Counted from the stretch's first letter, positions 25,201-37,703 are shown. The stretch: 64,000 bases of DNA from Avena insularis (GCA_023614405.1 CM042690.1:666694802-666758801), one strand, 5' to 3'. The notes: generated by a model not told the origin, from the letters alone. A program made the numbers and translations.

Positions 25201-27196
25201 CCCCAGGCCAGACCAAGTTGGGCCCTAATGGGCCTGTCCACTGGACTTTGTCTAGTCCTCACTAGTTGGGCCACAGCCAAATTATTGCAAAAAAATCAGT
25301 TTTCTATTTAATAATTACCAAAATACTCTTGAACTCATCTGAGACGTAGAAAAATATGGAAAAAATCCTAAAAATACATATAACATATCAAAATGATCAC
25401 AAAAATAATATATATCTGAGAAAAATAAAACTTAACCTATTTAAGTTAAATAAAATGCAAATAAATGTTAACCCCGCAAAAGCCTAAGTGATATTTCATA
25501 AATTAAGGAAAAGTCCTAACAATGAATAAAAATCATTTTTGCATATTAAAATAATTCTACTATTTTATAAAAATACTAACCTAATTTTTTTCAAATAAAA
25601 CTTTAAGCAAATATTTAAAGACATATATTCCTTTCTAGAAAATTATAAAAATAAAAATAATACTAAAAAAAATAAAAATCATTTTTAAGATCATGAATAA
25701 ACATAGTTTACTATAAAAATACTAAATGTATGATTCCAAAGGTTTTTAAGGTTTTCAAGTAATAAATCCTTATCTATTATGTAAAATACCTATTTTACAA
25801 ATTCTTTAGAAACATCTCTTAAATAAGAAATAATCATAATTTGATATAAAACCTTAACTCTTTTATATTCAAATACTAGTTCCAAAATCATAGCTCGGAT
25901 CTATGCAAAGCTTAAATTTAACCTATTAACTTTATAAAGCTCTTATAAAACTATAATCCTAATTAAACGAACAATTTTAAGAAAAATTTCAACATCATTC
26001 ATTTATGGTAAAAGTAAATGCTCTTTACCTATTAACTTAACCATACTTAACATGAGTTTAAAATCCTAACACATTAATGATATTAACTAAAATTGCTTTC
26101 TTTAGTAAGTTAAATCAATTTCATAATAACAAGTCACATTTAAACTCATCATCCGCTTAAACTAAAAGTAAATGATCTCGCAATCTTAAACATACTTATT
26201 ACAAAACTTAAAACTTATTAATACTTTAACCACATCACACCCTAGGTCTATTCATGTTTTAAAGTTAACTCTGGTCCATAAAGTCATAAACACAATTTAT
26301 AAAGTTTAATTATATTTTTTATAGTTAACTTTTGTCTATTTCAATTAAATCATAAGGCATGTTAACTTCAAATAATTCGTAAACACACAAACGACATCGA
26401 TCACATTCTACTAACCCCACAGATGGTTTAAACCTTGGCAAAGAAACCTTTTCTTCAAAGGTTATTCATTTTTCCACTTCAAACAACAATTTTATAAACA
26501 AGTTCTTTAACTCTTCACAACCTATCACACCAACACCTATCATAATTACCATGTAGCAATTCACCTCAACCTTAGAATGCTATTATACTTCACTTGTGTA
26601 CTTCGCATGTTAAACACTTAAATGCTTTGTGAATATATTTACTTATGAAACACACTTTAGAACTAACTAATTCTTAATAGTGTCACCCAAATTTAACTCA
26701 TTCACATTATTAAGGGTTTATCTCGGGATTTTACAACATGCATTACATTACTTATGCATCCGCATATTGCTTCCTTAAACATTAGTCCTTACCGGACCAA
26801 TGATGCTATTTACAGATTTTCGATCTTCAAGTGTCTCGAAGACCGTGATTGCATATCTTGTAATCACAAAGGCAAGTTCACACTTGCTCATGTCCTTTGG
26901 TTATTTTCTAGCAAATACTTGTAACTCAAATGTTGTCATCACCGGCATTTCAAAAAGCTCATAAAACACTATTTTCAATAATAATGTAAAATATTGGTTA
27001 CTGGTCTAGGGTGATCAGCTAATCTATTAAGTCTGGCAAATGGGATACCATTGTCTAGGAATATATCATCTAGGACTTAAAAACCAATGTTGCCAATGAT
27101 TCTAGCGATGTACATTACGCGTTAACCATGAGATTTGGAATGGGATGGAGAAGTCAGCTGTATCTTCTTCCTCTCGCATGTAGCCAGATGCACAGG
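22294..27196 (+). repeat. L 3' LTR, segment 1
   Basis: Aligns with 13526 to about 18820 of the 5' LTR, lacking the part equivalent to 15421-15806. It carries the second copy of the GC-rich island at 24700-25260. It is interrupted at 27196 by solo LTR S1. Confidence 0.88.
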
Positions 27197-28612
27197 TGAT
27201 TTCTACGCACTTCTATTCTTGTAGACAGTTGTGTGGCCTCCAAGTGCAGAGGTTTGTAGAACAGCAGCAAGTTTTCCCTTAAGTGGATCACCCAAGGTTT
27301 ATCAAACTCAAGGAGGAAGTGGTCAAAGTTATCCCCTCTCAAGCAACCCTGCAATCAAGATACAAGAAGTCTCTTGTGTCCCCAACACACCCAATACACT
27401 TGTCAGGTGTATAGGTGCACTAGTTCGGCGAAGAGATAGTGAAATACAAGTGGTATGGATAATTATAAGTGGTAACGGTGATAGAAGATAGCTTGATGGC
27501 GTGGAAAAGACTAAAGTAAAACTGAAATAAAGATGGAAGCAAGCAAACATGTAACAGATCTAATTGCAAATGGTGTATCAATGCTTAGAAACAAGGCCTA
27601 GGGATCATACTTTCACTAGTGAACACTCTCATATAAATATCTTCTCTTTATGATACTACTCTTAACTACTCTTTGGTTGAACACTCTAATCGATGGTAGG
27701 GCTATAACAGCACACCTCAAAGTAAGTCTTTCCCATCTAGAAAACCCCACAATGTCACCTTGAGCACTAGATGGTTCCAACAAACACCACAATTTCATAG
27801 AAAGATCCAACTCCAAATATAACTCATAACAAGTATTTGTAATCCCTAGCCTAAGTGCCACCATGGTGTGCACACTGTCAACTTCACACACATGGGGAGA
27901 GCAGAGATCTATTAAAGCATTTGAGTAGCAAGGTAGATCTATAGATTACAAGCTCATGATCTCAATAAGATCATGCATAGAGAGAGAGATGAACACATAG
28001 CTATCGGTAGAACCCTTAGCCTCGAGAGAGAACTACTCCCTCATCATCATGGGAATCAGCAATGGTGATGGAGATGGTGGTGGAGATCGATGGAGATGGC
28101 TCCGGGGGCACTTCCCCGTCCCGGCAGGGTGCCAAAATAGAGACTTTCTGTCCCCCGAATCTCCCCTTCGGTGGCGGCAGCGCAGCGGAACTTTTTGTGG
28201 ATTTCTGATTGACGACTTAGGGTTTTTGCATCGGGAGAGATATATAGGCGAAAGAGGCAAGGTCGGTGGCCGGCCAGGGGGCCCACACCATGCCCTGGCG
28301 CGGCCTGGGCTGGCCCGCGCCAAGGGGTGGTGTGGCCACCCTGTGGCCCCTCTTCGTCTTGTATTCTGGCTCCGTGACTCTCCAGGAAAATAGGCATATT
28401 AGCTTTTGTCCCGTCCAATTCCGAGAATATTAATTTTCTGACTTTCTGGAACCAAAAACAGCAGAAAACAGGCAACTGGCACTATGGCTCTTATTAATAG
28501 GTTAGTCCAAGAAATCATATGAAAAGTACTCCAATGTGTGGACAAAACATAAGAAAGTAGATAAAACCAAGCATGGAACATCAAAAAATATAGATACATT
28601 TGCAATGTATCA
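27197..28612 (-). mobile_element. S1: solo gypsy LTR (Athila-lineage type)
   Basis: 1416 bp, starting TGATTTCTACG and ending AATGTATCA. It is flanked by ACAGG (27192-27196) and GCAGG (28613-28617), one mismatch. There is no internal domain, so it is the product of LTR-LTR recombination. On the minus strand it starts TGATACATTGC, has a TATATAT box and then an AACCCTAAG-type leader, like G2's LTR in layout but not the same family. The open frames at 28033-28475 only read through the GC-rich middle. Confidence 0.88.
28240..28246 (-). promoter_or_regulatory. TATA box in solo LTR S1
   Basis: ATATATA on the plus strand (TATATAT on the minus strand), just downstream of the GC-rich part when read in LTR orientation and upstream of a leader with AAAACCCTAA. 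It is the only strong TATA-like site in this LTR. Confidence 0.55.
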
Positions 28613-29423
28613 GCAGGTCGTGGCTGTTATCCTCGTAGCGTGCATTAATTGGTAATTCATAGAGGATATGCAGCATATGGGTGGGAACCCTCAACGTCCC
28701 ACGATAGTTCTGGCATCTAAACGGTCTGTACTAACCATTGCAGTAATTATATATGTGGGCATGGCATACACCAAGGAGACATGCGGAACCGCGAAGGGGG
28801 CAGTGATTGGCTTGGATCTTCTATTGGGCCCCACATCAAGGAATTGTGGACAGGAATAAGCTGCCTGGTTGTGCAACAAGGATTTGGTCTCTCATGGGTA
28901 AAGTAGCGCACCTCTGCAGAGTGTAAGAACTGTGACATGTTACTACCTGTCCCGGGAAGGAGCTACGAACACGGCAGGAAAGGAACTCCACGAAGGTTCT
29001 GGTCAACTTGTGAAGGCTGTCGGACATAGTTTTTAGAATAAAAGCAACCTTTGAAGAAATGTTTATGAAAACCTGTATTGCCTACGACCTTTGGTCTGTG
29101 GCTATAGATAGTGCATCAAACACTCCTTTTTAGTGAACTTGCTAAGTACGCTGGTACTCAACCATACCTTCTTAACCCTTGCTAGGTTTTAAGCCGTTGA
29201 AGACGATGTCAACATCAATTTCTGCTCAAGAAACCATCATTGGCAGCTCAAGTTCTTCAATAAAGTCAATGAAGTCAACATATACATCAACCAAAGTAAA
29301 GGCGAAGATCTTGATTAAGATAGGAGTAGATTCTCTAGACACAAAACCTACTTCTGTAGAGCAATGCAATAGCAGCATTTGCAAGCCAGATAGTGTAGAT
29401 ACTAGTCTTATTATCTAGATAGT
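28613..29423 (+). repeat. L 3' LTR, segment 2
   Basis: Begins with the second copy of S1's target site and matches 5' LTR sequence from about 18822 to 19617. The left copy of G2's target duplication, ATAGT (29419-29423), is its last five bases. Confidence 0.88.
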
Positions 29424-30040
29424 TGATGACCCACAAGTATAGGGGTGTATCGTAGTATTTTCGATAAGTAAGAGTGTCGAACCCAACGAGGAGCAGAAGG
29501 TGCTGGCTAGTGGTATGGATCAGGAATTCTCTGCAAATACTTAGCAAACGTATTTTTAGGGGTTTTTGATAAAGCAAGTAAACAAAGTACGAGTAAATAA
29601 AAGACAGTAGTAATAAATGCAGCAAGTGGCCCAATCCTTTATGCAGCAAAGGACAAGCCAGTTGTATTACTTCAGATGACCAAACGTTCTCGAGGACACA
29701 TGGGAAGACTGTCAAGTGCTTTCGCTTCATATAGTTGATTAATCTTCTTTAGCTTGCTAAGTGTTGTGTGGGTGAACCTGTGCTAATGTACCGACCTTCC
29801 TAGGACTAATACATACTTGTGATTATACCCCTTGCAAACATCCGTAAGTATAAGAAAGTAATTAAGGTAGAAACCTAACCACAACGTTAAACTCTAAGAC
29901 CCTGACGTCCCTTGTGCAATGGTTTCCTAACGGGGGTTCAGGTTTCTGTCACTCCGGCAACCCCTACGATTAGTAGCCAAATACACAATGCATTCCCCTA
30001 GGCCCATATAGGTGAAGTGTCATGTAGTCAACGTTCACAT
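29424..30040 (-). repeat. G2 3' LTR, left segment
   Basis: Aligns with 37718-38334 of the 5' LTR. It ends with the left CACAT copy (30036-30040) of S2's target duplication. Confidence 0.9.
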
Positions 30041-31731
30041 TGTTGGGTCCACAGCATAGAAAACAAAAAATTTCCTACGGTGTGAACTACACGCCAAGAT
30101 CTATCTACTAGGTACAAAGCAACGGGTGGACATACATCCAACGAGAACTTACCCTCGTAGACAACGAGCTTTGTTAACGAGTAGGAACTCGTGGTTGATG
30201 TAGTCGTACACTTGCCGATCTCAAGATCGTGATGAAGTCCAGCAGGTCCGGCTCCAGTGCGTCCATCAGATCTACCTCCAGGACCACAAGTCCAGCACCG
30301 CAAAGCAGCGGTGCATCCGTGATCGCACACACGTCCGGTACCCCGACAACCTCCGTCCCTCGCTCCAGCAAAGTAGCGGAAGCAGCAACTCCTTTCTAGA
30401 TAAAGCCACCGGGAACATGTATCTCACTAATCCGAGACCATGGGGATAATACTAGAGGGGAGAGAGATCCTTCACAAGGAGGTGTGTTGTGAGAGGAGGA
30501 GAGGGGGGCCTTTTATAGGGGAGAGGGGGGCACCCAAGGGCCATGGCGTGGCAGCCATGGTGGTGCCCCCACCTCTTCCACATTCATGTGGGTGGAGCTC
30601 CCACTCCCATAAAAAGCCTCCACTCAAAATTCCACTCACACATGCATTAAATTTCCACCTAATTTAATGCAAGCTCTCATTAAATAAAACTATTTTATTT
30701 ATTTTATTAACAATTTTGTTAATTACATTAATTAACAAACATTCACATAAAACCCCCTGCAACATTTCAATATCACATGCAGAACCAGTTTCAGCAATTT
30801 CACCCGAAACAATTTCGGTTTCCATCGAAATGATTCCAACGCTTTCTTAAATCTTTATCTGAAACATATTTGCTCCAAATGGTGTCGGTATCCCTTAAGT
30901 GTGTCACCCTACGGTTCGCGAATGATGTAGACATGATCGAGACCCCTCTCTGATCAATAATCAGCAGCGGGACCTGGAGATCCGTACTGACTCCTACATA
31001 TTCAACGATGACTCTTGTGATCGTGTGAACCTTTAACATCGTAACTAAATCCCTTTGTCTCGCGATATATTACATCTACGAGATTCGATCATTGGCATCC
31101 AAATACCTAGTTTGATCTCGTTACCGACATGCACTCTTTTCTCATTCCCGTGATATAACATTCTAGTGATCACATCACTTGCTTGCAAGATATTTCAATG
31201 TGATATCATCGAGAGGTCCTAGAGTATATCTATCCGTCATCGGATGGACAAATCCCACTCTTGATCCATGAGCCTCAACATAACACCTTCGTAGCACTGA
31301 ACCCACCTTTATAGTCACCCTGTTACGGTGTGACGTTTGATGTTATCAAGATACTCTTCCGGTGTTAGCAATTAACATGATCTCATGGTCTAAGGACTAA
31401 GGATTACTTCGTATGATGTTATAGCAATATAAACATAATGACTTGATCGTAATGCTATACTTCGGATGAATGTTCATCACATCATTCCACCAATGGTGTG
31501 ACCTTGTTATTAACAACATCCAATGTCCATGATCAGGAAACCTTAATCATCTTGTTAATCAACAAGCTAGTCTATAAGAGAGGCATAACTAGGAACCCTT
31601 TTTGTTTATTAAACACACATGTATTGATGTTTCCGATCAATACAATTCTAGCATGTAAAATAAACATTTATCATAAACATGGAATAAGATAATAACCACT
31701 TTATTATTGCCTCTCGGGCATATTCCCTTCA
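30041..31731 (-). mobile_element. S2: solo copia LTR (BARE/Angela type)
   Basis: 1691 bp, flanked by perfect CACAT at 30036-30040 and 31732-31736. On the minus strand it begins TGAAGGGAATATGCCC and ends GGACCCAACA. It is related to C3's LTRs (TGAAGGAAATATGCCC start) but is in the opposite orientation and clearly diverged from them. No internal sequence is present, so it formed by recombination between the two LTRs of a full element. Confidence 0.92.
30511..30517 (-). promoter_or_regulatory. TATA box in solo LTR S2
   Basis: TTTTATA on the plus strand gives TATAAAA on the minus strand. It stands in the same place as TATATAAAG in C3's LTRs, beside a GGGGAGAGGGG stretch. Confidence 0.6.
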
Positions 31732-32633
31732 CACATGACACCACTAGAAGAAGTACACCACAACTTAAATATCAAACTATTGAATCTTTCTCAACACAAC
31801 TCCACTACTAACAACATGACTTCTCCCATGTCCTCAAGAACAAAACGAACTACTCACAAGACATCATATGCATCATGATCAGAGATGGAATAATGATGTA
31901 TAACAATCTGAACATAAACAATAATTCAATGGTTCACTCAATAGCATCAACTACGAAGAGTAATCAACACCGGGAAAGTTTCCCCTAAGAACTATGCAAG
32001 ATTCAACCCAATTGTTACGGTAATATGGAGATGGTGATAAGGGTGCTGATGCGGATGATGGTGGTGATGATTATGATGATGATCCCGATGAAGTCTAGCT
32101 TGATGGTGGTGTTGATGGCGACGACCTCCCCTCTCCGGGAAGGAATTCCCCCAGAAGAAATCTGTCTGCCAGAGAGATCTTTCTCTCTCGGTGTTTTCCG
32201 CCTTGCAGAGGCGGCGGAATCTTTCTGTGGTCGCTTCCCGAGTCTTAGGGTTTCGGGGGGAATATATACGCCAGAGGGGAGAGCCAGAGGTGGGCTAGGG
32301 CGGCCACACCACCTGGTGGCGCGGCCTAGGGTGGCCCGCGCCAGGGGTGGTGTGGGCCTCCTGTGGCCCATCTCCACTCCCTCTTCTGGCAACCTTCGTC
32401 TTCTGGAAAAATAGGATTTTCCGTATATTTTATCAGATTTTCTGATCTTCGCGAATTTTGCCTCCAAACAGCACCTTTTCCATCAGAATCCTGACTGCAG
32501 CGGTCCATGCTCCAAAAGTCATCAACCATGCAAAAACAGATGAAATAACATAAGTATCATCTCTTAATATGAAATATATCAATGAATAACAGTGAATTAT
32601 GATATAGAATAGTGATGTAAAATGGACGTATCA
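31732..32633 (-). repeat. G2 3' LTR, right segment
   Basis: Begins with the right CACAT and continues G2's LTR to CGTATCA. It includes GAT-rich simple sequence (32020-32095), a TATA box and a GC-rich stretch. The 150-codon frame on the minus strand (32467-32015) and a plus-strand one are LTR read-through, not genes. Confidence 0.9.
32261..32269 (-). promoter_or_regulatory. TATA box of G2 3' LTR
   Basis: AATATATAC (GTATATATT on the minus strand), conserved in the 5' LTR at 38834-38842 and followed on the minus strand by an AACCCTAAG leader start. Confidence 0.6.
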
Positions 32634-32650
32634 ACTCCCCAAGCTTAGAC
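32634..32650 (-). other. Polypurine tract region of G2
   Basis: ACTCCCCAAGCTTAGAC on the plus strand gives GTCTAAGCTTGGGGAGT on the minus strand, next to the 3' LTR. G1 has the same AGCTTGGGGGAGT wording at its 3' LTR. Confidence 0.85.
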
Positions 32651-34622
32651 TTCGCTTGTCCCCAGTTTAAATCGAGCTCAAGAAACATGACCTCAGGTTT
32701 ATGGAGTGAAGAGTCGATAAAAGAATACGGACAAGAAGCATCACATTCATCAATACATAGATCATAATAGAAGACAACTCACTATTATATAACTCAACTT
32801 GCAATGAGTAAAGGAAACACAATAAAGATACATAAAGTAAATCATAATTGGTAATGTCAAACATATCTCTTGGTCGAAGAATAGTTGATAATTTGTTGGA
32901 GTTCACAAATAACTGGGTTTCAATGATAGCTTCAAAGTAGTAAACATCAAGATAAGAGCAATGTGCAAAACAAGGAACATAAGAAACATGATTGAATAAA
33001 TCATCATATGAATGAATGAAACACAACAACTCAAAATACTTGCTGAGATAGAAGGGAATAGGTTTACTGACTCAACTAAAAAGTAAAAGAAAGGCCCTTC
33101 GCAGAGGGAAGCAGGGATTTCCAGTTTCATAAAGAGCTCCCAAAAATTATGATACTTACTAGCTTTCAGATCTCATTGTCCCTATCATAGGCATCTTTAG
33201 GTGGTTAAGGTTAAAGTGATCAAATATGAGGATATGCATTGACAAGTTGTAAATTGAGAATCTCATGTCCCTTGAATACGAGGGCCACTCCTCATGCTAC
33301 TCAAGTTTAGTCACCGGTAAGTTCTTGTCATTGTAAGCACATGTGTATCATAGAGAACCGCCAACGGGGTACCCCTTGCCTGATGATACGGAAGAATCCC
33401 CATATTAAAATGACAAGGCAAGCAGACAACATACATCTCAGCAATCTTCTTATTTACCATGGGAATATGGTGCTTTTTTCTCTCTTTTCTCTTTTCATAA
33501 TCTATTTTTTCTTTTTCTCTTTTTTCTCAATATCAGACTCTTTTTTTATAAGAAGAATGCTTCATAGATACTCGTTATGGTTACGCTGCAGGTTTCCACC
33601 ATGCCAGCATGGATTAGACCAGCGGCCCAGGCGTTTCTCTAACACACATGCATAACTCCATGGACTTACAAGCTCCCCTTTCATTTCACACCGATGACAT
33701 CCATAGACAAAAGAACATGATATCAACTAGGTACTAAGTACCAGTGCAATGTTGAAAGCGTTCCCCATGACAGCATGGTTCTGCTAATTCACAACTTACA
33801 AAGCGCAAGCATATACGCAACATAGATGGGCACAATGATTCAAGTTTATTAGATGCAAGAAAGTAAAGTGTGCCATCAAGTTCGTGAGAGCTTTAATCAC
33901 TAATTTTCACATAACAAGTTTAATTTGGAAGGTAGATAAAAACAAGAATTTACTTGGAATAGCAATAATGCTAATAGGTAGGTATGGTGGACACAAATGG
34001 CATAGGTTTTGGTTTTAAGGAGTGGATGCACGAGAAGAATTCCCTCTCAGTACAGGTTTTTGGCTAGCAAGGCTGGGTAGCAAGTATAAGAGTTGAAGGA
34101 AACAAACATACAAGTGATAAAAACAAACATGCAATCTTCCTTGGAAGCACAAAAGATCTTAACCAGAGAATACTAAACTTATGAGCAAATCAAGAAAGAA
34201 AGATGATGAAATTATATTTCTTTAGAGTACTTTTTTCTTTTCATTCAACTCTCAAAAATAGTGTTGCTACTGACCGAGCCAGATTTGCGAAAACCAACTA
34301 AATTAAGTTAATGATCCCAAAGTGATACCAATACTAACAACAAGATCAATCATATAACCACGAATTGAAAACTAATATAAGCTATGCAAAAGAGTAAATG
34401 ATAGAACTTCTCATTAATATTCCATAACGGCAACTCACACCAAGGGATACATATCTAACGAGAGAGGGGACACTTCCATAATGCAAACCATCCTACATAA
34501 TAACTTCTCTATTCATGATATGACTCTACTAATAAGGTAAAAAGATAAAAGATAGTGATGTGATACCGTGGCACTCCCCCAAGCTTGGAACAAACCAAGG
34601 GAATGCCAAACCTGATGACGAA
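32651..34622 (-). other. Long 3' untranslated part of G2
   Basis: Nearly 2 kb between the late ORF and the polypurine tract without a credible ORF. It has a pyrimidine-rich run on the plus strand (about 33470-33545). A second AAGCTTGGGGGAG motif (minus strand, near 34575-34590) stands just after the late ORF, as in G1. Nothing else is recognised. Confidence 0.75.
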
Positions 34623-35081
34623 TTACTCCTTTGGTGGTGGTGGTATCCTCTCGATGAGCTTCTTGACCAATTTCCCCAAGTCTTCAATCTCGAAAGTGAG
34701 GATACGAATCAACTCCGAGTTGTGCTCGATGTGGTGCATAATCATGTCAGATTGTGGATCCCAGCTCTTGTGATTCTTTTTCCGTTCTTCCCTCTTGGAG
34801 TCTTCTTTTCCTGCATGGTTATGGATAAAGGTATGGAAGGGACTCTTGGTGCTTGGAGAAGGTGTCCTTGGTGCCAAACAGTGACGCGGAGGTTTCCCTC
34901 CAGTTGACATCCGTGCAGTCCTTTTGATCCTAGCAGGGTTCGCCACCACTCCAATGCTTGCAATGGTAGTGCCGGTGTGCTTTGCCTCCTCTTCACCTTC
35001 ACTCTTGATCTCCTTCTCCTGCCCGGGGTCTTGGAGGTCTTCCTCCATAGGCTCCTTCCCCTTATCCTTGGCGGACACCAT
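34623..35081 (-). CDS. G2 late ORF, 152 codons, function unknown
   Basis: Opens with ATG 35081 and is intact to its stop at 34623. The product is small and highly charged. It has an acidic, Lys/Glu-rich N-terminal third (KGKEPMEEDLQDP and following), a Ser/Pro/Thr-rich middle, a basic stretch (REERKKNHKS), and an amphipathic, probably coiled-coil segment before the PPPPKE end. It lies after the gag-protease part and before the 3' LTR. That is where Athila-lineage elements carry extra ORFs, sometimes called env-like. No signal peptide or membrane helix is visible, so an envelope role is not supported. A TATA-containing block lies just upstream (35149-35159). Confidence 0.55.
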   Translation of the reverse strand: MVSAKDKGKEPMEEDLQDPGQEKEIKSEGEEEAKHTGTTIASIGVVANPARIKRTARMSTGGKPPRHCLAPRTPSPSTKSPFHTFIHNHAGKEDSKREERKKNHKSWDPQSDMIMHHIEHNSELIRILTFEIEDLGKLVKKLIERIPPPPKE

Positions 35082-35400
35082 TGTGCTTCTAAGCTTTCAA
35101 AGATAATTGCTGGCAGAAACAGATCGAAACAAAAACACGACGAAAACACGATATATAAACCTCAGGGGATCCGGGGGATTATATATTACGAAGTTTCATA
35201 ACAAAAGGAAGGTACTGGGAGAAAACGAGTCGGAGACGGAGTCCGGAGTGGACTCACCACCTGGTGGTGCGGACAGGGGTGGGCCCACGTCACAGGGTGG
35301 TGTGAGCCACCCTGGATCCATTTTCGTCCCTCTTTCGCTTCGTAGCTTTCCTTATTGTCTGAAAGCTGCAAAAATATAGTTGGATAGTATTTTCGCGGAA
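35082..35400 (-). promoter_or_regulatory. LTR-like promoter/leader block upstream of G2 late ORF
   Basis: On the minus strand a GC-rich stretch (35230-35330) recalls the GC-rich part of G2's own LTR, with shared CCACCTGGTGG and GGGTGGTGTG words. It is followed by a TATA box, TTTATATATCG (35149-35159), and a T-rich leader running into ATG 35081. The layout suggests a separate transcript start for the late ORF. Function is inferred only. Confidence 0.45.
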
Positions 35401-36170
35401 CTTTTCTTACCAGAACTATTACCTATTTGAAAACAGACTCTGCAGGTCTCTGAATTTGGTATCTATTCGATTCTATGGAGTCACCACTTGGATAACATCA
35501 ATATCTTCATCTTCATACACTTATTGTGAGTCATGAAACCTTTCACTTCCTTACTAAACCATTATCTCCACTACCTGGAAATTTCTTTCACATAAAACTT
35601 CACACAGTTCTCATTACCAACATTAGTATAAGTGAAGTGATAAAACCTTTTGAGTTCAACTTCAACTGAAAACCATCAAAACATAATCTACTGTAGCAAC
35701 TCCTTCCGAAAACCCAAAAAGAATTCAAAAAGGAAATCGAATAAAGAAGCAAATGCAAGAGTGGCAAAATCTGTCAAAACAGACCAGCAGGTAAAGATCA
35801 TTTTTTTCGAAATTCTTATGTTGCTCAAATCAAAAAGTGCAAAACTAAAGAAAGTTAAATAACAACCTGGGTCAGAAGGAAAAACAATTACAGGTCAATC
35901 GGACATACAGAGATCTCTCACGAATTTTTACGGTGAAGCACAAAAATCTGTTTCGGGACAGCAATTTCCCCAAATCTTACTTCTCTCTAATTAGAGGTCG
36001 ATCTTGACACAAAAACCAAACAAAAAGGTTAAGGAGAGGTTATAGCCGAAGTAATAACTTCCAAGACTCAAAGAAACAAAAACAAACTGAAAGCAAAAAT
36101 AAACTGGGTTGTCTCCCAAAAAGCTCTTTCTTTATAGCCATTAAGATGGGCATGATAATTTTGATGATGC
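35401..36170 (-). other. Non-coding stretch between G2 protease remnant and late ORF
   Basis: About 770 bases, AT-rich, with stops in all frames and no motif that I recognise. Reverse transcriptase, RNase H and integrase, which would lie here in a complete Athila element, are absent. Confidence 0.7.
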
Positions 36171-36617
36171 TCACATAGGAATATGAATTGAAGTGAAAAA
36201 GAGCATTAAGAAGCAAAAACACACACGTTTAAGTCTAACCCACTTCCTATGCAAGGGAATTTTGTAAACAAACAAGTTGTTGAAACCAGAGGCTACTTGC
36301 ATAAGAAGGCAAAACAAGTGCAACATAAAAACTTTCAGCATAAAACGAGGAAACTTGATATTATTGAGATACATAAGAACACTTTTCCCTCTCTCATAAT
36401 AACTTTCAGTATCATGCATAAAATTAACAATATAACTATCACAAGGGCCATCGTAGCAACGATCACTTATTCTAACAGAAAACACAGGAATACTAGCTCT
36501 CATAACACTACTTTGTGAAACAATATTAGAGATATCCTTACAAAGGATAGTGTGTCCCTCTTCTTCATATTTAGTAACAAAGTATTTCACATTTGCTATA
36601 ATAGGTTCATCAACCAT
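36171..36617 (-). pseudogene. G2 end of gag and start of protease, broken
   Basis: Open for 149 codons in a frame shifted from the main gag frame; the shift lies near 36640-36660. The first third reads like the gag-protease junction of Athila-lineage elements (KYFVTKYEEEGHTILCKDI), then ASIPVFSVRISDRCYDGPCD. There the CDLGAS-type protease active site is expected, but the sequence leaves homology at once. The remaining residues (hydrophobic, FCLLMQV and so on) look non-homologous. The protease is probably deleted from its active site onward. Confidence 0.65.
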
Positions 36618-37636
36618 TTGTTTATCAGGTTCAACATCTTTATTTGTACTTTCATTACCATACTAGCTATCATAGAATGTTCCTTTATCTTAACTGGGAA
36701 AGGCATTTTCTCAATATAAGGTTCAGGTAAAACATGATTAGCAGTATAAACTTCAGTATTTCTTGCAGGAACACTCTTAGCAAAATCTTTATAAGGTTCA
36801 TGATACTTATTCCACTTCTTTTTAGGCACTTCAATATAGGAAGCAAAAGCCTTAAAATAAGAAGCAATAGCTTGAGAGTCTAGACCATAAGCATTTTTAA
36901 TATTTTGAAAGTCATCAGTTCCCATAAAAGATTCAATGCATTCATAATCATAATTTATACCTGCCTTTCTACCTTTATCATTCTCCCATGCTTCAGCATT
37001 GTCTTGAAAACGGTCCAGAAGATCCCATTTAGCTTCTTCTTCCATGCGAGTGAATGATCAAGCACAAGAAGCATCCAATAAATCCTTGTCATGTAGAGGG
37101 AGCCTTGCATAAAAGTTATTGATAATAATATTGTTGGGGAGCTCATGAATGGGACATTTGAGCATTAGTAACTTCAATCTCCCCCAAGCTTGAGCTGTAC
37201 TCTCTCCATCAAGAGGACAAAAGTTGTATATTTTATTCCAATCTTTATGAATCTCACTAGGAGGATAAAACTTTGAATAAAAGAGAGGTACTATTTCCTC
37301 CCATTCCAGAGCTTGACCATTCTTCAACAGCTTATACCATTCCTCAGCTCTTCCTTTCAGTGATAATGAGAATAACTTCTTATTAACTTGATCTGTAGTA
37401 ATACCTGCACACTTGAACAACCCGCATAATTCATGTATAAAGAGCAAATGATCGACGGGATGGACAATTCCATCCCCAACATAGTAGTTATCCATAATTC
37501 TTGTAGGTATTTTGAAAGCATCATTCTCAGTAGGTGGTGGTTCATCTACTACCTTAGCAGTGGTAGTAGCATTACCAAATAAGAAACTCAGCGAATTATC
37601 CATAACAAAAATAAAGCAGCTAACAGAAGTAAACAA
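36596..37636 (-). pseudogene. G2 gag (capsid) with in-frame stop
   Basis: Two open segments in one frame, 37636-37058 and 37045-36596, separated by a TGA at 37058-37060. The likely start is the ATG at 37603 (MDNSLSFLFGN), because the earlier ATG adds an odd hydrophobic stub. A gypsy capsid domain (Retrotrans_gag-like) spans residues of about 45-160: HPVDHLLFIHELC, FSLSLKGRAEEWYKLL, FYSKFYPPSEIHKDWNKIYNF and GRLKLLMLKCPIHEL are typical helices. After the stop comes the KWDLLDRFQDNAEAWEND region usual for this lineage. A frameshift near 36650 passes into the next segment. No zinc knuckle is seen. Confidence 0.85.
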
Positions 37637-37687
37637 TACTCACAGTAGAAGTTTCATTTACCAGTTCCACTCTCCAATAGCGCTTCA

Positions 37688-37703
37688 CTCCTCGGCAACG
37701 GCA
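37688..37703 (-). other. Primer-binding site of G2, degenerate Athila type
   Basis: TCCTCGGCAACGGC on the plus strand (GCCGTTGCCGAGGA on the minus strand) matches the second half of the Athila primer site. The first half (TGGCG) is replaced by an A-run. It lies about 15 bases from the 5' LTR and fixes G2's minus orientation. Confidence 0.75.

Noticed and set aside
28033..28475. Overlapping ORFs of 96-139 codons on both strands
   Set aside because: They lie in the GC-rich middle of solo LTR S1, show no motif, and the same kind of read-through appears at 32015-32467 and 38601-39122 in G2's LTRs.
29424..29500. TGATGACCCACAAG block taken as the inside of an element
   Set aside because: The same block starts the second LTR at 37718 beside a primer site, and ATAGT duplications place it at the outer end of G2.
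34560..35201. Plus-strand ORFs of 60-115 codons
   Set aside because: They are antisense shadows of G2's late ORF and its upstream region, without motifs.
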